Shown: positions 41,180-50,272 of the stretch, in pieces
Layout: every line of letters starts with the position of its first letter
Numbering within the stretch: the stretch's first letter is position 1
DNA from: Nocardioides sp. Root240
GTDB taxonomy: Bacteria; Actinomycetota; Actinomycetes; Propionibacteriales; Nocardioidaceae
NCBI RefSeq assembly: GCF_001428825.1
Contig: NZ_LMIT01000010.1
Span: 465,801-529,800 of the forward strand
DNA: 64,000 bases
Reading direction: 5' to 3'
The notes under the pieces: generated by a model
Databases searched by the model: none
What the model was told of the DNA's origin: nothing
What the model saw: the letters and a program-made list of their open reading frames with translations, nothing else
Position numbers and translations under genes: made by a program

Positions 41180-43665
41180 GTCGTCGCCTCGGTCAGGTCT
41201 GGGAGCACGCCGAAGCTGCGCGGGCGCGGTCCGGTCGCGAAGTGCAGGTCGCGGACGGCCTCGGCGATCCGCTCCAGCTGCGCGGTGACGTCGTCGAGGA
41301 AGACCACCAGGTGCGGGCGCTCGACACCGCCGATGGCGACCAGCGCGGAGACGTCGGTGCCCTCGACCTCGGCGATCAGGTCGTCGAGCAGCCGCTCGGG
41401 CCGGGTCGAGCCGGTCGAGGCGACCTGGCCGGCGAGGTGCTCGTGCAGGCGGTGGAGAGCGAACACCAGCGAGCGCGGGTTCTCCGGGTCCATCAGCAGC
41501 AGGTCGAGGACGCCGGCCGGGCGGACGTAGTCGCGGTAGCGGCGGCGGTGGGTGACCGAGCTCTCCGCCGCGGTCAGCACGGCGGCCAGGACCTCGCGGT
41601 CGACGTCGAGCCCGCGGCGCTCGGTGGTGAGCCGGAGCAGGTGGCAGACCTGCAGGCTGCGCTCGAGGTAGCGCCCGGCAGCGGCCATGTGCCAGCCGGC
41701 GTCGCGGATCATGCTCGCCGTCACGCCCTGCAGCGCCAGCACGGCGGTGAGCATCCGGCCGGCCGACTCGGCGACCTGGTGGCTGTGGTGCGACCCCTCG
41801 AGGACGGCGGTGGCACGGTCGACCGAGCCCATCGCGCGCCAGGCGTCGGTCGACATCTGGTCGCGCACGCCGGTCAGCGCGTCGCGCAGTCCGTCGAGCG
41901 AGTGGGCGGCCGAGCCGGCGCGGTCCGGGTCGAGGAGCACCGAGCGCAGGTCGTCCTCGTCGTCGTCGTACGCACGGCCGGAGAGGCGGTGCACGGCCGA
42001 CATCAGCACGTCGGAGCTCACGCCACCGGTCGTGCGCGGACGGGTGCGGTAGTCCGCGACCAGCACGTGCGCCGCGAGCACCAGCCGGAGCATGTCCTCG
42101 GCACGCTCGGAGTAGCGCCCGAACCAGAACATGTCGTCGAGCACGCGCGGCACGGTCGCCGGCAGCGAGCGCACGGCCGTCATCGGCAGCACGTCGGTCA
42201 GCCCCTGGTCGGGCTGCGAGGTGTCGTCCTTGAGGACCCAGACGTCCTTGCTCGCGACCGTCCGGTCGCCGTCGCGGGCGGTGGCGAGGCCGCCGAGCAG
42301 CGGCCGGTACGCCGAGCCGTAGCGCAGTGTGAACGCTCTCAGCAGCACGTCGGCGGGCCGCGCGGTGCGCCCGCGCCAGGTCGGCGACTGCGAGAGCTGC
42401 ATCCGCTGCTGGCCGACGAAGGCGTGCGGCCGCGCGGCGACCGTGAGCCGGATCCGCTCGGGCGAGGCGCCGGTGAGGGTCAGGTCGGAGCCGTCGATGG
42501 AGCGCACCACGACCTCGTCGAGGTGGTCGAGCACGTGGTCCAGCCCGTCGGGGTCGCCGCACCACCAGGTCGGCACCGACTCCAGCCGCAGCGGCTCACC
42601 CAGCAGGTGCTCGCAGGCGGCGGGCAGGAAGGGCAGCAGGCCGGGGTTCTCGAGGACGCCCGAGCCCAGCCCGTTGACCACGCGGACCCGGCCGCGCCGC
42701 ACGGCCTCCGCGAGACCCGAGACGCCCAGCTGCGAGTCGCCGCGCAGCTCCAGCGGGTCGCTCCACGCCGCGTCGACCCGACGCAGGATCACGTCGACGC
42801 GCTCCAGGCGCTGCGGCGTCTTCATCAGCACCCAGCCGTCGCGCACGGTCAGGTCGCTGCCCTGGACGAGGGGGAAGCCGAGGTTCGAGGCGATCGCGGC
42901 CTGGTCGTAGTAGGTCTCCGAGTGCAGCCCCGGGCTGAGCACCACGACGCGCGGGTCGGGCAGGTCGCCGGTCGCCGACTGCAGCAGCGCCGACCGCAGC
43001 GCCCACAGGTACGGCGCCATCCGGTGCAGGTCGGCCTCGCGGTAGAGCTCCGGCATGACCCGGCTGAGCACGCGGCGGTTCTCCAGCGCGTAGCCGAGGC
43101 CCGACGGCGCCTGGGTGCGGTCACCGAGCACGCGCCAGGTGCCGTCGGCGTCGCGGCCCAGGTCGGTCGCGGACAGCACGAGCGGCCGGGGGTCGACCGA
43201 CGACTGCCGGGCCATGATCCGCGTGAAGCCACGGTGCCCGAGCACGACCGCCGGCGGCACGATGCCCTCGGCCAGCAGGGTCTGCTCGCCGTACAGGTCG
43301 GCGAGGACGGCGTTGAGGAGCTCGGCGCGCTGGGCCAGGCCGACCTCGAGCTGCCGCCACGAGGGGGCGTCGACGATCAGCGGGACCGGGTCGAGCCGCC
43401 AGCGGGTGGGTCGCTCGCCGGGCCGGGAGTAGGTGACGCCGTCGTCCTCGAGGAAGCGCGCGATCTCGTCGGCGACGCGCCGCATGTCGTCGGCGTCGAT
43501 CCGGGTCGCGACCTCCGCGAGCCGCTTCCAGGGCGCGCGCAACGAGCCGTCCGGGCCGACCACCTCGTCGTACCGGCTCGTGACCTCGGCGTCACCGCCA
43601 CCGTTCCCGGACCCGGCCAGGGTCGGCTGGGTGAGTCCCGCGGCGTAGTCCCGCAGAACGGTCAC
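41176..43665 (-). CDS. Fusion of circularly permuted ATP-grasp and alpha-E domains
   Basis: An 829-residue fusion. Residues of about 60-490 are a circularly permuted ATP-grasp ligase (GVTYSRPGERPTRWRLDPVPLIV, LYGEQTLLAEGIVPP, VLSPGLHSETYYDQAAIA, VVNGLGSGVLENPGLLPFLP), and about 515-810 an alpha-E helical domain (LPATVPRVLDDMFWFGRYSERAEDMLRL). In many bacteria these are two adjacent genes. ATP-grasp proteins of this group are predicted carboxylate-amine ligases that extend or cap peptides. GTG 43665 overlaps the upstream gene (GTGA), and its stop overlaps the next start. Fusion implies the two domains act in one complex. Activity of the family is largely predicted. Confidence 0.88.
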   Translation of the reverse strand: MTVLRDYAAGLTQPTLAGSGNGGGDAEVTSRYDEVVGPDGSLRAPWKRLAEVATRIDADDMRRVADEIARFLEDDGVTYSRPGERPTRWRLDPVPLIVDAPSWRQLEVGLAQRAELLNAVLADLYGEQTLLAEGIVPPAVVLGHRGFTRIMARQSSVDPRPLVLSATDLGRDADGTWRVLGDRTQAPSGLGYALENRRVLSRVMPELYREADLHRMAPYLWALRSALLQSATGDLPDPRVVVLSPGLHSETYYDQAAIASNLGFPLVQGSDLTVRDGWVLMKTPQRLERVDVILRRVDAAWSDPLELRGDSQLGVSGLAEAVRRGRVRVVNGLGSGVLENPGLLPFLPAACEHLLGEPLRLESVPTWWCGDPDGLDHVLDHLDEVVVRSIDGSDLTLTGASPERIRLTVAARPHAFVGQQRMQLSQSPTWRGRTARPADVLLRAFTLRYGSAYRPLLGGLATARDGDRTVASKDVWVLKDDTSQPDQGLTDVLPMTAVRSLPATVPRVLDDMFWFGRYSERAEDMLRLVLAAHVLVADYRTRPRTTGGVSSDVLMSAVHRLSGRAYDDDEDDLRSVLLDPDRAGSAAHSLDGLRDALTGVRDQMSTDAWRAMGSVDRATAVLEGSHHSHQVAESAGRMLTAVLALQGVTASMIRDAGWHMAAAGRYLERSLQVCHLLRLTTERRGLDVDREVLAAVLTAAESSVTHRRRYRDYVRPAGVLDLLLMDPENPRSLVFALHRLHEHLAGQVASTGSTRPERLLDDLIAEVEGTDVSALVAIGGVERPHLVVFLDDVTAQLERIAEAVRDLHFATGPRPRSFGVLPDLTEATT

Positions 43666-46600
43666 GGGCCGCTCCGCGGCGTCCTCGACGCCACGCGCCG
43701 CAGGTCCAGGGTGTGGGGGTACTCGGTCGACGCGACCTCGCGCGCCAGCCGGCGCAGCACGGCGACGTCGATCGGGCCGGCCGTGTGGCGGCGCGGCTCG
43801 AAGCGCGCGGCACGGCGGGCCTCGGCCTCCTGGGCGTTGACCGGCGGGTGGTCGTAGGTGCGGCCGCCCGGGTGCACGACGTGGTACGTCGCCCCACCCA
43901 GGCTCACACCGGCGGCCACGTCGACGACGTCGAAGGTCAACGGCGAGTCGACCGGGATCGACGGGTGCAGCGCCGACCACGGCGCCCAGGCCTTGTAGCG
44001 CACGCCGCCGTAGTGGCCCGTGGGGACGGGTCCGGGGTCGACGGCGGTCAGCGGCACGGGAACACCCTGACATGTGACGAGGTGGCGGTCAGGATCGATT
44101 CCACGCACCGTCACCTGGATCCGCTCGACCGAGGAGTCGACGTAGCGCGCCGTGCCGGAGCCGGTCGCCTCCTCGCCGAGGACGTGCCACGGCTCGACGC
44201 CCTGGCGCAGCTCCAGGCTGATGCTGCCGGCGACGTCGGCGAAGCCGATCCGCGGGAACCGGAACTCCGTGAACGGCGCCAGCCACGCGGGATCGAAGTC
44301 GATGCCCGCCGCGACGAGGTCGGCGACGACCTCGTGGATGTCGGCGATCGCGCCCTGCGGGAGCAGGAAGTCCTCGTGCAGCCGGGTGCCCCAGCGCACC
44401 AGGGGCGCGGTCGACGGGTCGATCGGCCGGTCCCAGAACATCGCGACCAGGCTGCGCACGAGCAGCGCCTGGACCAGCGCCATCTGCGGGTGCGGCGGCA
44501 TCTCGAAGCCGCGCAGCTCCAGGAGCCCGAGCCGGCCGCGGGTCGAGTCCGGGCTGTAGAGCTTGTCGATGCAGAACTCGGCGCGGTGGGTGTTTCCGGT
44601 GAGGTCGGTCAGCAGGTGGCGCAGCGCGCGGTCGACCAGCCACGGGCGCGGCTCGCCCTCGGCGGCCGTCCGCAGCACCTCGGCGCAGGCGATCTCCATC
44701 TCGTAGACCGACTCCGGCCGGCCCTCGTCGAAGCGCGGTGCCTGGCTGGTCGGGCCGATGAAGCGGCCGGAGAAGAGGTACGACAGCGACGGGTGGCGCT
44801 GCCAGTAGGTCACCAGGCTGACCAGCAGGTCCGGCCGGCGCAGCAGCGGGCTGTCGACCGGCTGGTGCCCGCCGAGGGTGAGGTGGTTGCCGCCGCCGGT
44901 GCCGGTGTGGAGGCCGTCGAGGTCGAACTTCTCGGTCGACAGCTTCACCCGCCGGGCCTCGGAGTAGAGCGCGGTCGTCAGGTCGCGCTGCTCGGCCCAG
45001 GACCGGGTCGGCTGCACGTTGACCTCGATGACGCCGGGGTCGGGCGTGACCGACAGCTGCACGAGCCGCGGGTCGGGCGGCGGCTGGTAGCCCTCGAGCA
45101 CGACCGTCGTGGCCGTGCCCGCGGCGGCGGTCTCGACGACGTGGAGCAGGTCGGCGTAGTCCTCGAAGCGGGTGGTCGGCGGCAGGAAGACGTGGACGTG
45201 CCCGTCGCGCTCCTCGAAGGCGAGCGCCGTCCGGTCGGCACCCTCGGCCGTCGCGAGGGCGACCGGCGGGATGCCGGGGACGACGGACTCCCCCGCCTCG
45301 AGGTACGACGGCTGGGCGGGCGCCTCCGGGTCGGTCCAGTCGATCGAGTCCAGCGGCAGCCGGAGCCCGACGGCGCTGGTACCGGGGCTGAGGACCAGCC
45401 GGCCGCGGCGGAACCGCCAGTCGGGGCTGGTCCAGCCGGTCTCGCCCGTTGTGAGCGGTAACACCCAGCCGGTCGGCTCGGTGACGTCGGCGTCCAGGCG
45501 GGCGACCAGGTCCTCGGTGGCATCGCTCTCACCGGCCGTCGGCCGGTCGCCGTCGGGCTGGGCGACGTGGGCGACCAGCGCGGCGAAGGGGTCCTCGAAG
45601 GCCGGCCGCAGCTGGTCGCCGGGGAGGCCGAGGAGACGGGCCACCTCGGCGCCGACGGCCTCGGCGGCGGCGCCGGTCGCGGCCCCGGGCGCCCACGGGT
45701 CGGCGAGCAGCGCCGGGTCCGCCCACAGCGGCTCACCGTCGGCGCGCCACTGCAGCCCGATCGCCCACCGGGGCAGCGGCTCGCCGGGGTACCACTTGCC
45801 CTGGCCGCGGTGCACGACGCCGCCCTCGGCGTACCGGGTACGAAGGCGGTCCGCGAGCTCGGTCGCCAGCCGGCGCTTCTCGGGACCGTCGGCGTCGGTG
45901 CTCCACTCGGGCGTCGAGGAGTCCTCGAGCGAGACGAAGGTGGGCTCGCCGCCCATCGTCAGCCGCACGTCGCCGGCCTCGAGCCGCTTGTCGACCGCCG
46001 CGCCGAGCTCGTCGATGCGGGCCCACTGCGACGCCGTGTACGGCGCCGTGACCCGCGGGTCCTCGTGCACCCGGGTGACGGTGTTGCTGAACCCGAAGGT
46101 CACCTCGACGGGGTCGGTGGCGCCCTCGATCGGCGCGGCGGAGCTCGGGTGCGGCGTGGCCGAGAGCGGGATGTGTCCCTCGCCCGCGAAGAGCGCGCTG
46201 GTCGGGTCCATCCCGACCCACCCGGCACCGGGCAGGAAGACCTCCGCCCACGCGTGCAGGTCGGTGAAGTCCTCGGTCGGGCCGGTCGGGCCGTCGAGGC
46301 CCTCGGTCGCGAACGCGTCGGACGCCAGCTGGACGAGGTAGCCCGAGACGAAGCGGGCGGCCAGGCCGTACTGGCGCAGCAGGCTGACGAGCAGCCACGC
46401 CGAGTCGCGGCACGACCCGATCCCGCTGGCGAGGGTGTGGTCCGGCGTCTGGACGCCCGGCTCCATCCGCACCGAGTACGCCACGTCACGGTGCACCGCG
46501 GAGTTGAGCTCGGCGAGGAACTGCACGGTCGCGACGCCGTCCTCCGGCAGCGGCGGCAGGCCCTCGCGCCAGGCGCCGGTCGCCTCCGAGTCGGCGACCG

Positions 46601-46958
46601 GGCGCAGGTACGGCGCGAGGTCCGCGGCGAGGTGCTCGTCGTAGGCGAACGGGACGCGCTCGGCGTACTCCTCGATGAAGAAGTCGAACGGGTTGATCAC
46701 CATCAGGTCGGCCACCAGCCCGACCGTGATGTCGAGGGTCTTCACCTTCTCGGGGAAGACCAGCCGGGCCAGCCAGTTGCCGAACGGGTCCTGCTGCCAG
46801 TTGACGAAGTGCCCGGCCGGCTCGACCTTCAGCGTGTAGGCCTCGATCGGCGTACGGCAGTGCGGGGCCGGCCGCAGTCGCACGACGTGCGGCCCGACGG
46901 CGACCGGGTGGGCGAAGTCGTACGTCGTGCGATGCTCCAGCGCGACCTTGATCGACAT
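43662..46958 (-). CDS. Large transglutaminase-DUF2126 protein
   Basis: A 1098-residue cytosolic protein. The N-terminal third is a transglutaminase-like peptidase (Cys183 in GIGSCRDSAWLL, His in DLHAWAEVFLP, Asp in GMDPTSALF). The remainder is the DUF2126 domain, with motifs such as LTMGGEPTFVSLEDSSTPEW, NVQPTRSWAEQRDLTTALYSEAR, GTGGGNHLTLGGH and NTHRAEFCIDKLYSPDS, the last resembling a glutamate-cysteine-ligase/GS-like active region. It heads the cluster followed by ATP-grasp/alpha-E and short transglutaminase genes with 4-nt overlaps. Probably a bifunctional peptide-bond cleaving and forming enzyme; the natural substrate is not known. Confidence 0.9.
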   Translation of the reverse strand: MSIKVALEHRTTYDFAHPVAVGPHVVRLRPAPHCRTPIEAYTLKVEPAGHFVNWQQDPFGNWLARLVFPEKVKTLDITVGLVADLMVINPFDFFIEEYAERVPFAYDEHLAADLAPYLRPVADSEATGAWREGLPPLPEDGVATVQFLAELNSAVHRDVAYSVRMEPGVQTPDHTLASGIGSCRDSAWLLVSLLRQYGLAARFVSGYLVQLASDAFATEGLDGPTGPTEDFTDLHAWAEVFLPGAGWVGMDPTSALFAGEGHIPLSATPHPSSAAPIEGATDPVEVTFGFSNTVTRVHEDPRVTAPYTASQWARIDELGAAVDKRLEAGDVRLTMGGEPTFVSLEDSSTPEWSTDADGPEKRRLATELADRLRTRYAEGGVVHRGQGKWYPGEPLPRWAIGLQWRADGEPLWADPALLADPWAPGAATGAAAEAVGAEVARLLGLPGDQLRPAFEDPFAALVAHVAQPDGDRPTAGESDATEDLVARLDADVTEPTGWVLPLTTGETGWTSPDWRFRRGRLVLSPGTSAVGLRLPLDSIDWTDPEAPAQPSYLEAGESVVPGIPPVALATAEGADRTALAFEERDGHVHVFLPPTTRFEDYADLLHVVETAAAGTATTVVLEGYQPPPDPRLVQLSVTPDPGVIEVNVQPTRSWAEQRDLTTALYSEARRVKLSTEKFDLDGLHTGTGGGNHLTLGGHQPVDSPLLRRPDLLVSLVTYWQRHPSLSYLFSGRFIGPTSQAPRFDEGRPESVYEMEIACAEVLRTAAEGEPRPWLVDRALRHLLTDLTGNTHRAEFCIDKLYSPDSTRGRLGLLELRGFEMPPHPQMALVQALLVRSLVAMFWDRPIDPSTAPLVRWGTRLHEDFLLPQGAIADIHEVVADLVAAGIDFDPAWLAPFTEFRFPRIGFADVAGSISLELRQGVEPWHVLGEEATGSGTARYVDSSVERIQVTVRGIDPDRHLVTCQGVPVPLTAVDPGPVPTGHYGGVRYKAWAPWSALHPSIPVDSPLTFDVVDVAAGVSLGGATYHVVHPGGRTYDHPPVNAQEAEARRAARFEPRRHTAGPIDVAVLRRLAREVASTEYPHTLDLRRVASRTPRSGP

Positions 46959-47019
46959 GGGGTCAGCCTAGGGACCCGCACCGCATCGCAGGTTTCGGCG
47001 AGGTCACGACCCCCGGGCT

Positions 47020-47110
47020 GCTCGTCGCGCCGCCCGCCGTTTCTGCACGGAGGAGCGAACGAGGAACGAGTGAGCGGGGGAGGAAGAAACGGCTTTTCGA
47101 GGCGGGGCGA
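47020..47110. repeat. Dispersed intergenic element, copy 1
   Basis: The minus strand reads CATGTCGCCCCGCC ... GCCGTTTCTTCCTCCCCCGC followed by CTCACTCGTTCC. A similar string occurs on the plus strand at 63955-64000 (CATGTCGCGCCGCC ... GCCGTTTCTTCCTCCCCCGC). It fills most of the 189-bp gap between the DUF2126 gene and the next membrane protein and recalls chromosomal intergenic repeats of Nocardioidaceae. Confidence 0.6.
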
Positions 47111-47147
47111 CATGCCCGAGCGGAGCGAGGGCCTGACGAGCAGAGCG

Positions 47148-47882
47148 TCATCCGGCCTGGCTGATCCGCCAGTGCCCGTCCTCCTGCACCAGGCTCACCG
47201 TCGACGACTCCTTGTCGCCGCCGAAGATGATCTGCACCGGCACCTTCGCGGTCGAGCCGGTGATCGTCGCCTTGCCGACCGCGTAGTCGACCTGGTCCTC
47301 GAAGCCGGTGGGGATGTCGTCGGGGTCGCAGTTCCCCTCCTTCTCGAGGTACGCCTCGGTGACCAGGTCCTCGGCGGTCGCGCAGTCGCCGCTGAACACC
47401 GAGTTCATGAACGCCTCGACCACCGCCTCGGGGTCGTCGGCGACGGCGTCGGCCGTGCTGCTGCCCTGCGGCGACGGGGCGTCCGTGGTGGATGCGTCGG
47501 TGGCGTCCGTGGAGTCGGTGGCGTCGGTCGGTTCGGTGGGCTCGTCGGTGGGCTCGTCGGTGCCGGTGTCGTCGCTGGGCGAGGTGCTCTCGCTGGTCGT
47601 GTCGCGCCCGTCCGCGTCGTCGTCACCGTCGTCGTCGCCCGTCAGCAGCAGGACGAGGCCGACGACGACCCCGACCAGCGCGAGCGCGCCGAGGATGCCG
47701 AGGGCGATCAGCAGTCCCTTGCCGCGTCCGGAGGGACCGCCCGGCGGCGGGAAGCCCGGCGGGCCGCTCGGGGGGCCACCCGGCGGGAAGCCGGGCGGCG
47801 GGAAGGCCGGCGGGGGACCCGGGGGCGGCGGCGGGTACGAGGGAGGCGGGACGGCGCCGTACGGCTGGTTCGGGTCGCTCAT
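47148..47882 (-). CDS. Proline-rich single-pass membrane protein
   Basis: A 244-residue protein: cytosolic Pro/Gly-rich N-terminus (PPPSYPPPPPGPPPAFPPP), membrane helix (GLLIALGILGALALVGVVVGLVLLL), a Thr/Asp/Glu-rich stalk of about 60 residues (repeats of TDEPTEP and TDATDS) and an exported C-terminal domain of about 100 residues with two Cys (GDCATAEDLV, EGNCDPDD) like DUF4878/NTF2-type folds. ATG 47882 overlaps the upstream gene by ATGA. Pro-rich cytosolic tails on such proteins often bind partners. Function unknown. Confidence 0.75.
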   Translation of the reverse strand: MSDPNQPYGAVPPPSYPPPPPGPPPAFPPPGFPPGGPPSGPPGFPPPGGPSGRGKGLLIALGILGALALVGVVVGLVLLLTGDDDGDDDADGRDTTSESTSPSDDTGTDEPTDEPTEPTDATDSTDATDASTTDAPSPQGSSTADAVADDPEAVVEAFMNSVFSGDCATAEDLVTEAYLEKEGNCDPDDIPTGFEDQVDYAVGKATITGSTAKVPVQIIFGGDKESSTVSLVQEDGHWRISQAG

Positions 47883-48289
47883 TGCATCTGCTCCAGGTAG
47901 TCGGAGAACCAGTCCTCGATCTTCGAGGGGTCGGTCGGCATGCCGGAGAACAGCTCGCTCGGCGGGATCTCGGTCCCGTTGCCCGGCAGGTCGGGGAAGT
48001 CGGACGGGTTGATCGAGGGGAAGTCCGACGGGTCGATCGAGGGGAAGTCCGACGGGTCGATCGTGGGGGTGTCGAGGGTCGGCGCTGCGCTGCCGTCGCT
48101 CTCCTCGGTCACCGAGGACGTCGCGTCGTCGGTCGTCGTCCCCGACTTGTCGTCATCACCACGCTGGGTCACCAGGAGGATGCCGACGACCACGACGGCC
48201 ACCGCCACCAGCGCGCCGAGCACACCGATCGCGATCCGCAGGCCCTTGCCTCCTCCGACCTGGAGCTGGCTGGGAGTGGGTTCGGGCAC
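47879..48289 (-). CDS. Small membrane protein with DPSDFPSI repeats
   Basis: A 136-residue protein starting at GTG 48289 behind AGGAG. A short cytosolic segment precedes one membrane helix (GLRIAIGVLGALVAVAVVVVGILLV), then an acidic linker, three near-identical octapeptides around DPSDFPSI, and a C-terminal helix (DPSKIEDWFSDYLEQMQ). The repeats are encoded by 24-bp tandem DNA units. It is coupled to the Pro-rich membrane protein gene and shares its helix sequence style (GxxKGLxIAIGxLGAL), suggesting a duplicated pair. No domain is recognised. Confidence 0.72.
   Translation of the reverse strand: MPEPTPSQLQVGGGKGLRIAIGVLGALVAVAVVVVGILLVTQRGDDDKSGTTTDDATSSVTEESDGSAAPTLDTPTIDPSDFPSIDPSDFPSINPSDFPDLPGNGTEIPPSELFSGMPTDPSKIEDWFSDYLEQMQ
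47993..48064. repeat. Three 24-bp tandem repeats in a coding region
   Basis: Units at 47993-48016, 48017-48040 and 48041-48064 differ at few positions (GGGGAAGTCCGACGGGTCGA core). They encode the DPSDFPSI octapeptides of the small membrane protein and could vary in copy number between strains. Confidence 0.85.
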
Positions 48290-48390
48290 CTTTTCTCCTG
48301 GGGTGGTGATGCGTGGGGGGCGCCCCCCACCGTATCCATCCCGCGCCGCACCGCCTCGCCGGTGCGGCCGCACGCGGCACAATGGCACCC

Positions 48391-49092
48391 ATGTCCGCCG
48401 TACCCGCTGCCCGGAAGGCGTTCTCCGCCCTGGGCGTCGAGCACGCCTCGACGGTCTCCCGGGTCGCCGCGGAGCTGCGGCGGGCAGTGTTCGAGGGTGA
48501 GCTGGAGAGCGGCACGCCGCTGCGCGAGATCGCGCTCGCCGAGTCGCTGGGCGTGTCCCGGCCGACCGTGCGCGAGGCCCTGACCGTGCTCGTCGCCGAG
48601 GGCCTGGCCACCCGCGAGCCGCACCGCGGCGTCGCCGTCGCGACCCCGCGCGCCGACTCGGTGCGCGACGTGTGTCGCGCCCGGTGGGTCCTCGAGGGCG
48701 CCGGCGTCCACGCCTGGACCGTCGCCGATCCGGCGCGGCGACAGCGGGTCCGGGACACGCTCGACGCCTACACGGCCGCGGTCCGGGGTGGTGAGGCGTC
48801 GTACGAGGAGCTCAATGAGCGCCACCTCTCCTTCCACGTCTCGCTCGTGGAGCTGACCGGCAGCCCGCGGCTGGTGCAGATGGCCGAGGCGCTGATGGAC
48901 GAGCTCAAGCTCGCCCTCGCCCAGGTCGACCGCCTGCACCGCAACGCCCACGACGAGGCCGAGGCCCACGAGGGTCTGGTCGCCCTGCTCGAGGCCGGCG
49001 ACATCGACGGTCCCGGCGGCGCCGCCGCCTTCCTGCGCAAGCACATCGACGACGCCGAGGTCGAGGTCATCGAGGCGCTCGGGCTGGAGTGA
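48391..49092 (+). CDS. GntR/FCD-family transcriptional regulator
   Basis: A 233-residue regulator: winged helix at residues 20-85 (LREIALAESLGVSRPTVREALTVLVAEGLATREPHRGV) and an all-helical FCD ligand domain with the usual metal-ligand-like residues (RHLSFHVSLVELTGS, HEGLVALLEAGD, LRKHIDDAE). FCD regulators typically sense small carboxylates. ATG 48391 is chosen; ATG 48382 in frame would add three residues. It is divergent from the two small membrane protein genes by 101 bp, which may be its targets. Confidence 0.88.
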   Translation: MSAVPAARKAFSALGVEHASTVSRVAAELRRAVFEGELESGTPLREIALAESLGVSRPTVREALTVLVAEGLATREPHRGVAVATPRADSVRDVCRARWVLEGAGVHAWTVADPARRQRVRDTLDAYTAAVRGGEASYEELNERHLSFHVSLVELTGSPRLVQMAEALMDELKLALAQVDRLHRNAHDEAEAHEGLVALLEAGDIDGPGGAAAFLRKHIDDAEVEVIEALGLE

Positions 49093-49304
49093 GGCCGCCG
49101 CACCTGAGCGGAGCGAAGGTGCGGATGCAGGCCGAAGGTCGAGGAGCGCCGGCGAGCTCGCGCAGCGGAGCAAGCGAGGTCGTGGCGCGTCACGAGACCC
49201 GAGCCCGTTGCGTGGCGGAACCCGCCTGCAGCCCGTGCAAGGCGTCTCGTCGCGGTCGCTGCGCGACCTCCTCGACGTACCCGGCGACCTGCCAGACTGG
49301 GGCC
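49093..49304. repeat. Repeat-rich intergenic stretch
   Basis: The 212-bp gap contains imperfect palindromic phrases such as GAGCGGAGCGAAGGTGCGGATG, GCTCGCGCAGCGGAGCAAGCGAG and GTCTCGTCGCGGTCGCTGCGCGAC followed by CTCCTCGAC. The last is of a kind widespread between genes in Nocardioidaceae genomes. I see no gene in it. Confidence 0.5.
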
Positions 49305-49697
49305 ATGATCGCCTTCCTCTCCCGCTGGGGGATCACCGCCGCGTCGCTGGCGCTCGCCGCCGGGCTGATCGACGGGATCTGGTTCAAGGGCGCCACCGAG
49401 GGCCGCGCCGAGATCGACGACAAGATCGTGCCGCTCCTCGTGGTCGCGCTGATCTCGTGCGGCATCACCGCGTGGGTGAAGCCGGTGCTCACCCTGCTGT
49501 CGATCCCGTTCATCCTGGTGACGCTCGGGCTCTTCCTGATCGTGCTGAACGCGTTGCTGCTGCGGTTCACCGCGTGGCTCGCCGACCAGGCCGACCTCGG
49601 CTTCCACGTCGAGGGCTTCTGGCCGGCCGTGTGGGGTGCGATCATCATCAGCGTCACGACCTGGTTCCTCGACGCGATCGTCGGCGTCGAGGACTGA
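49305..49697 (+). CDS. Phage-holin-family (holin 4, superfamily IV-like) membrane protein
   Basis: A 130-residue protein with four hydrophobic segments (AASLALAAGLIDGIWF, IVPLLVVALISCGITAWV, LLSIPFILVTLGLFLIVLNALLL, AVWGAIIISVTTWFLDAIVG) and the central VKPVLTLLSIPFILVTLGLF motif of the chromosomal holin-like family. Such genes are housekeeping in actinobacteria and do not indicate a prophage. Its stop overlaps the phosphatase start (TGATG). Confidence 0.82.
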   Translation: MIAFLSRWGITAASLALAAGLIDGIWFKGATEGRAEIDDKIVPLLVVALISCGITAWVKPVLTLLSIPFILVTLGLFLIVLNALLLRFTAWLADQADLGFHVEGFWPAVWGAIIISVTTWFLDAIVGVED

Positions 49698-50212
49698 TGA
49701 CCGCCTCCGTCCCCGCGCCCCGCTCCCCGGGGCGCTACGTCGTGTCCGTCGTGTGCCTCGGCAACATCTGCCGATCCCCCATGGCCGACGTCGTCCTCCA
49801 GGCCCGCGTCGCCGACGCCGGGCTCGACGACCGGGTCGAGGTGCTCAGCGCCGGCACCGGCGACTGGCACGCCGGCGACCGGATGGACCGCCGGGCCGCC
49901 GCACTCCTCACCTCCGAGGGGTACGACGCCAGCCGTCACCGCGCCCAGCAGGTCCTGCCCGACTGGCTCGACCAGCACGACCTCGTCCTCGCGATGGACC
50001 AGGAGAACCTGCGCGACCTGCGCGCCCTGGGTGCCCTCGCCGGCGCCGGGCCGCAGCGGCTGCGCCTGTTCCGCGACTTCGACCCGGCGGGCCCGGGCGA
50101 CGTACCCGACCCGTACTACGGGGGCGACGCCGGCTTCCGAGGCGTGCTGGACATGGTCGAGCGCACGGCCGACGCCCTCGTCGCGCAGCTCGCGGCCGTC
50201 GTACCCGACTGA
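49697..50212 (+). CDS. Low-molecular-weight protein tyrosine phosphatase
   Basis: A 171-residue LMW-PTP: P-loop CLGNICRSP with nucleophile Cys20 and Arg26, and the general-acid loop VPDPYYGG near residue 138. It may dephosphorylate protein tyrosine or arginine residues. It is coupled to the holin-like gene by a one-base overlap; a link to the kinase at 32.6 kb cannot be inferred from position. Confidence 0.92.
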   Translation: MTASVPAPRSPGRYVVSVVCLGNICRSPMADVVLQARVADAGLDDRVEVLSAGTGDWHAGDRMDRRAAALLTSEGYDASRHRAQQVLPDWLDQHDLVLAMDQENLRDLRALGALAGAGPQRLRLFRDFDPAGPGDVPDPYYGGDAGFRGVLDMVERTADALVAQLAAVVPD

Positions 50213-50272
50213 CAAAGGACGCGCGGGTTCTTTGTGGGGTCGGTCGTGGAGGGCGGTTGACGCAGGTCGTAG

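Noticed and set aside
49305..49697. Holin-family gene as a sign of a prophage
   Set aside because: No phage structural, integrase or lysis genes are near, and the family is chromosomal in actinobacteria.
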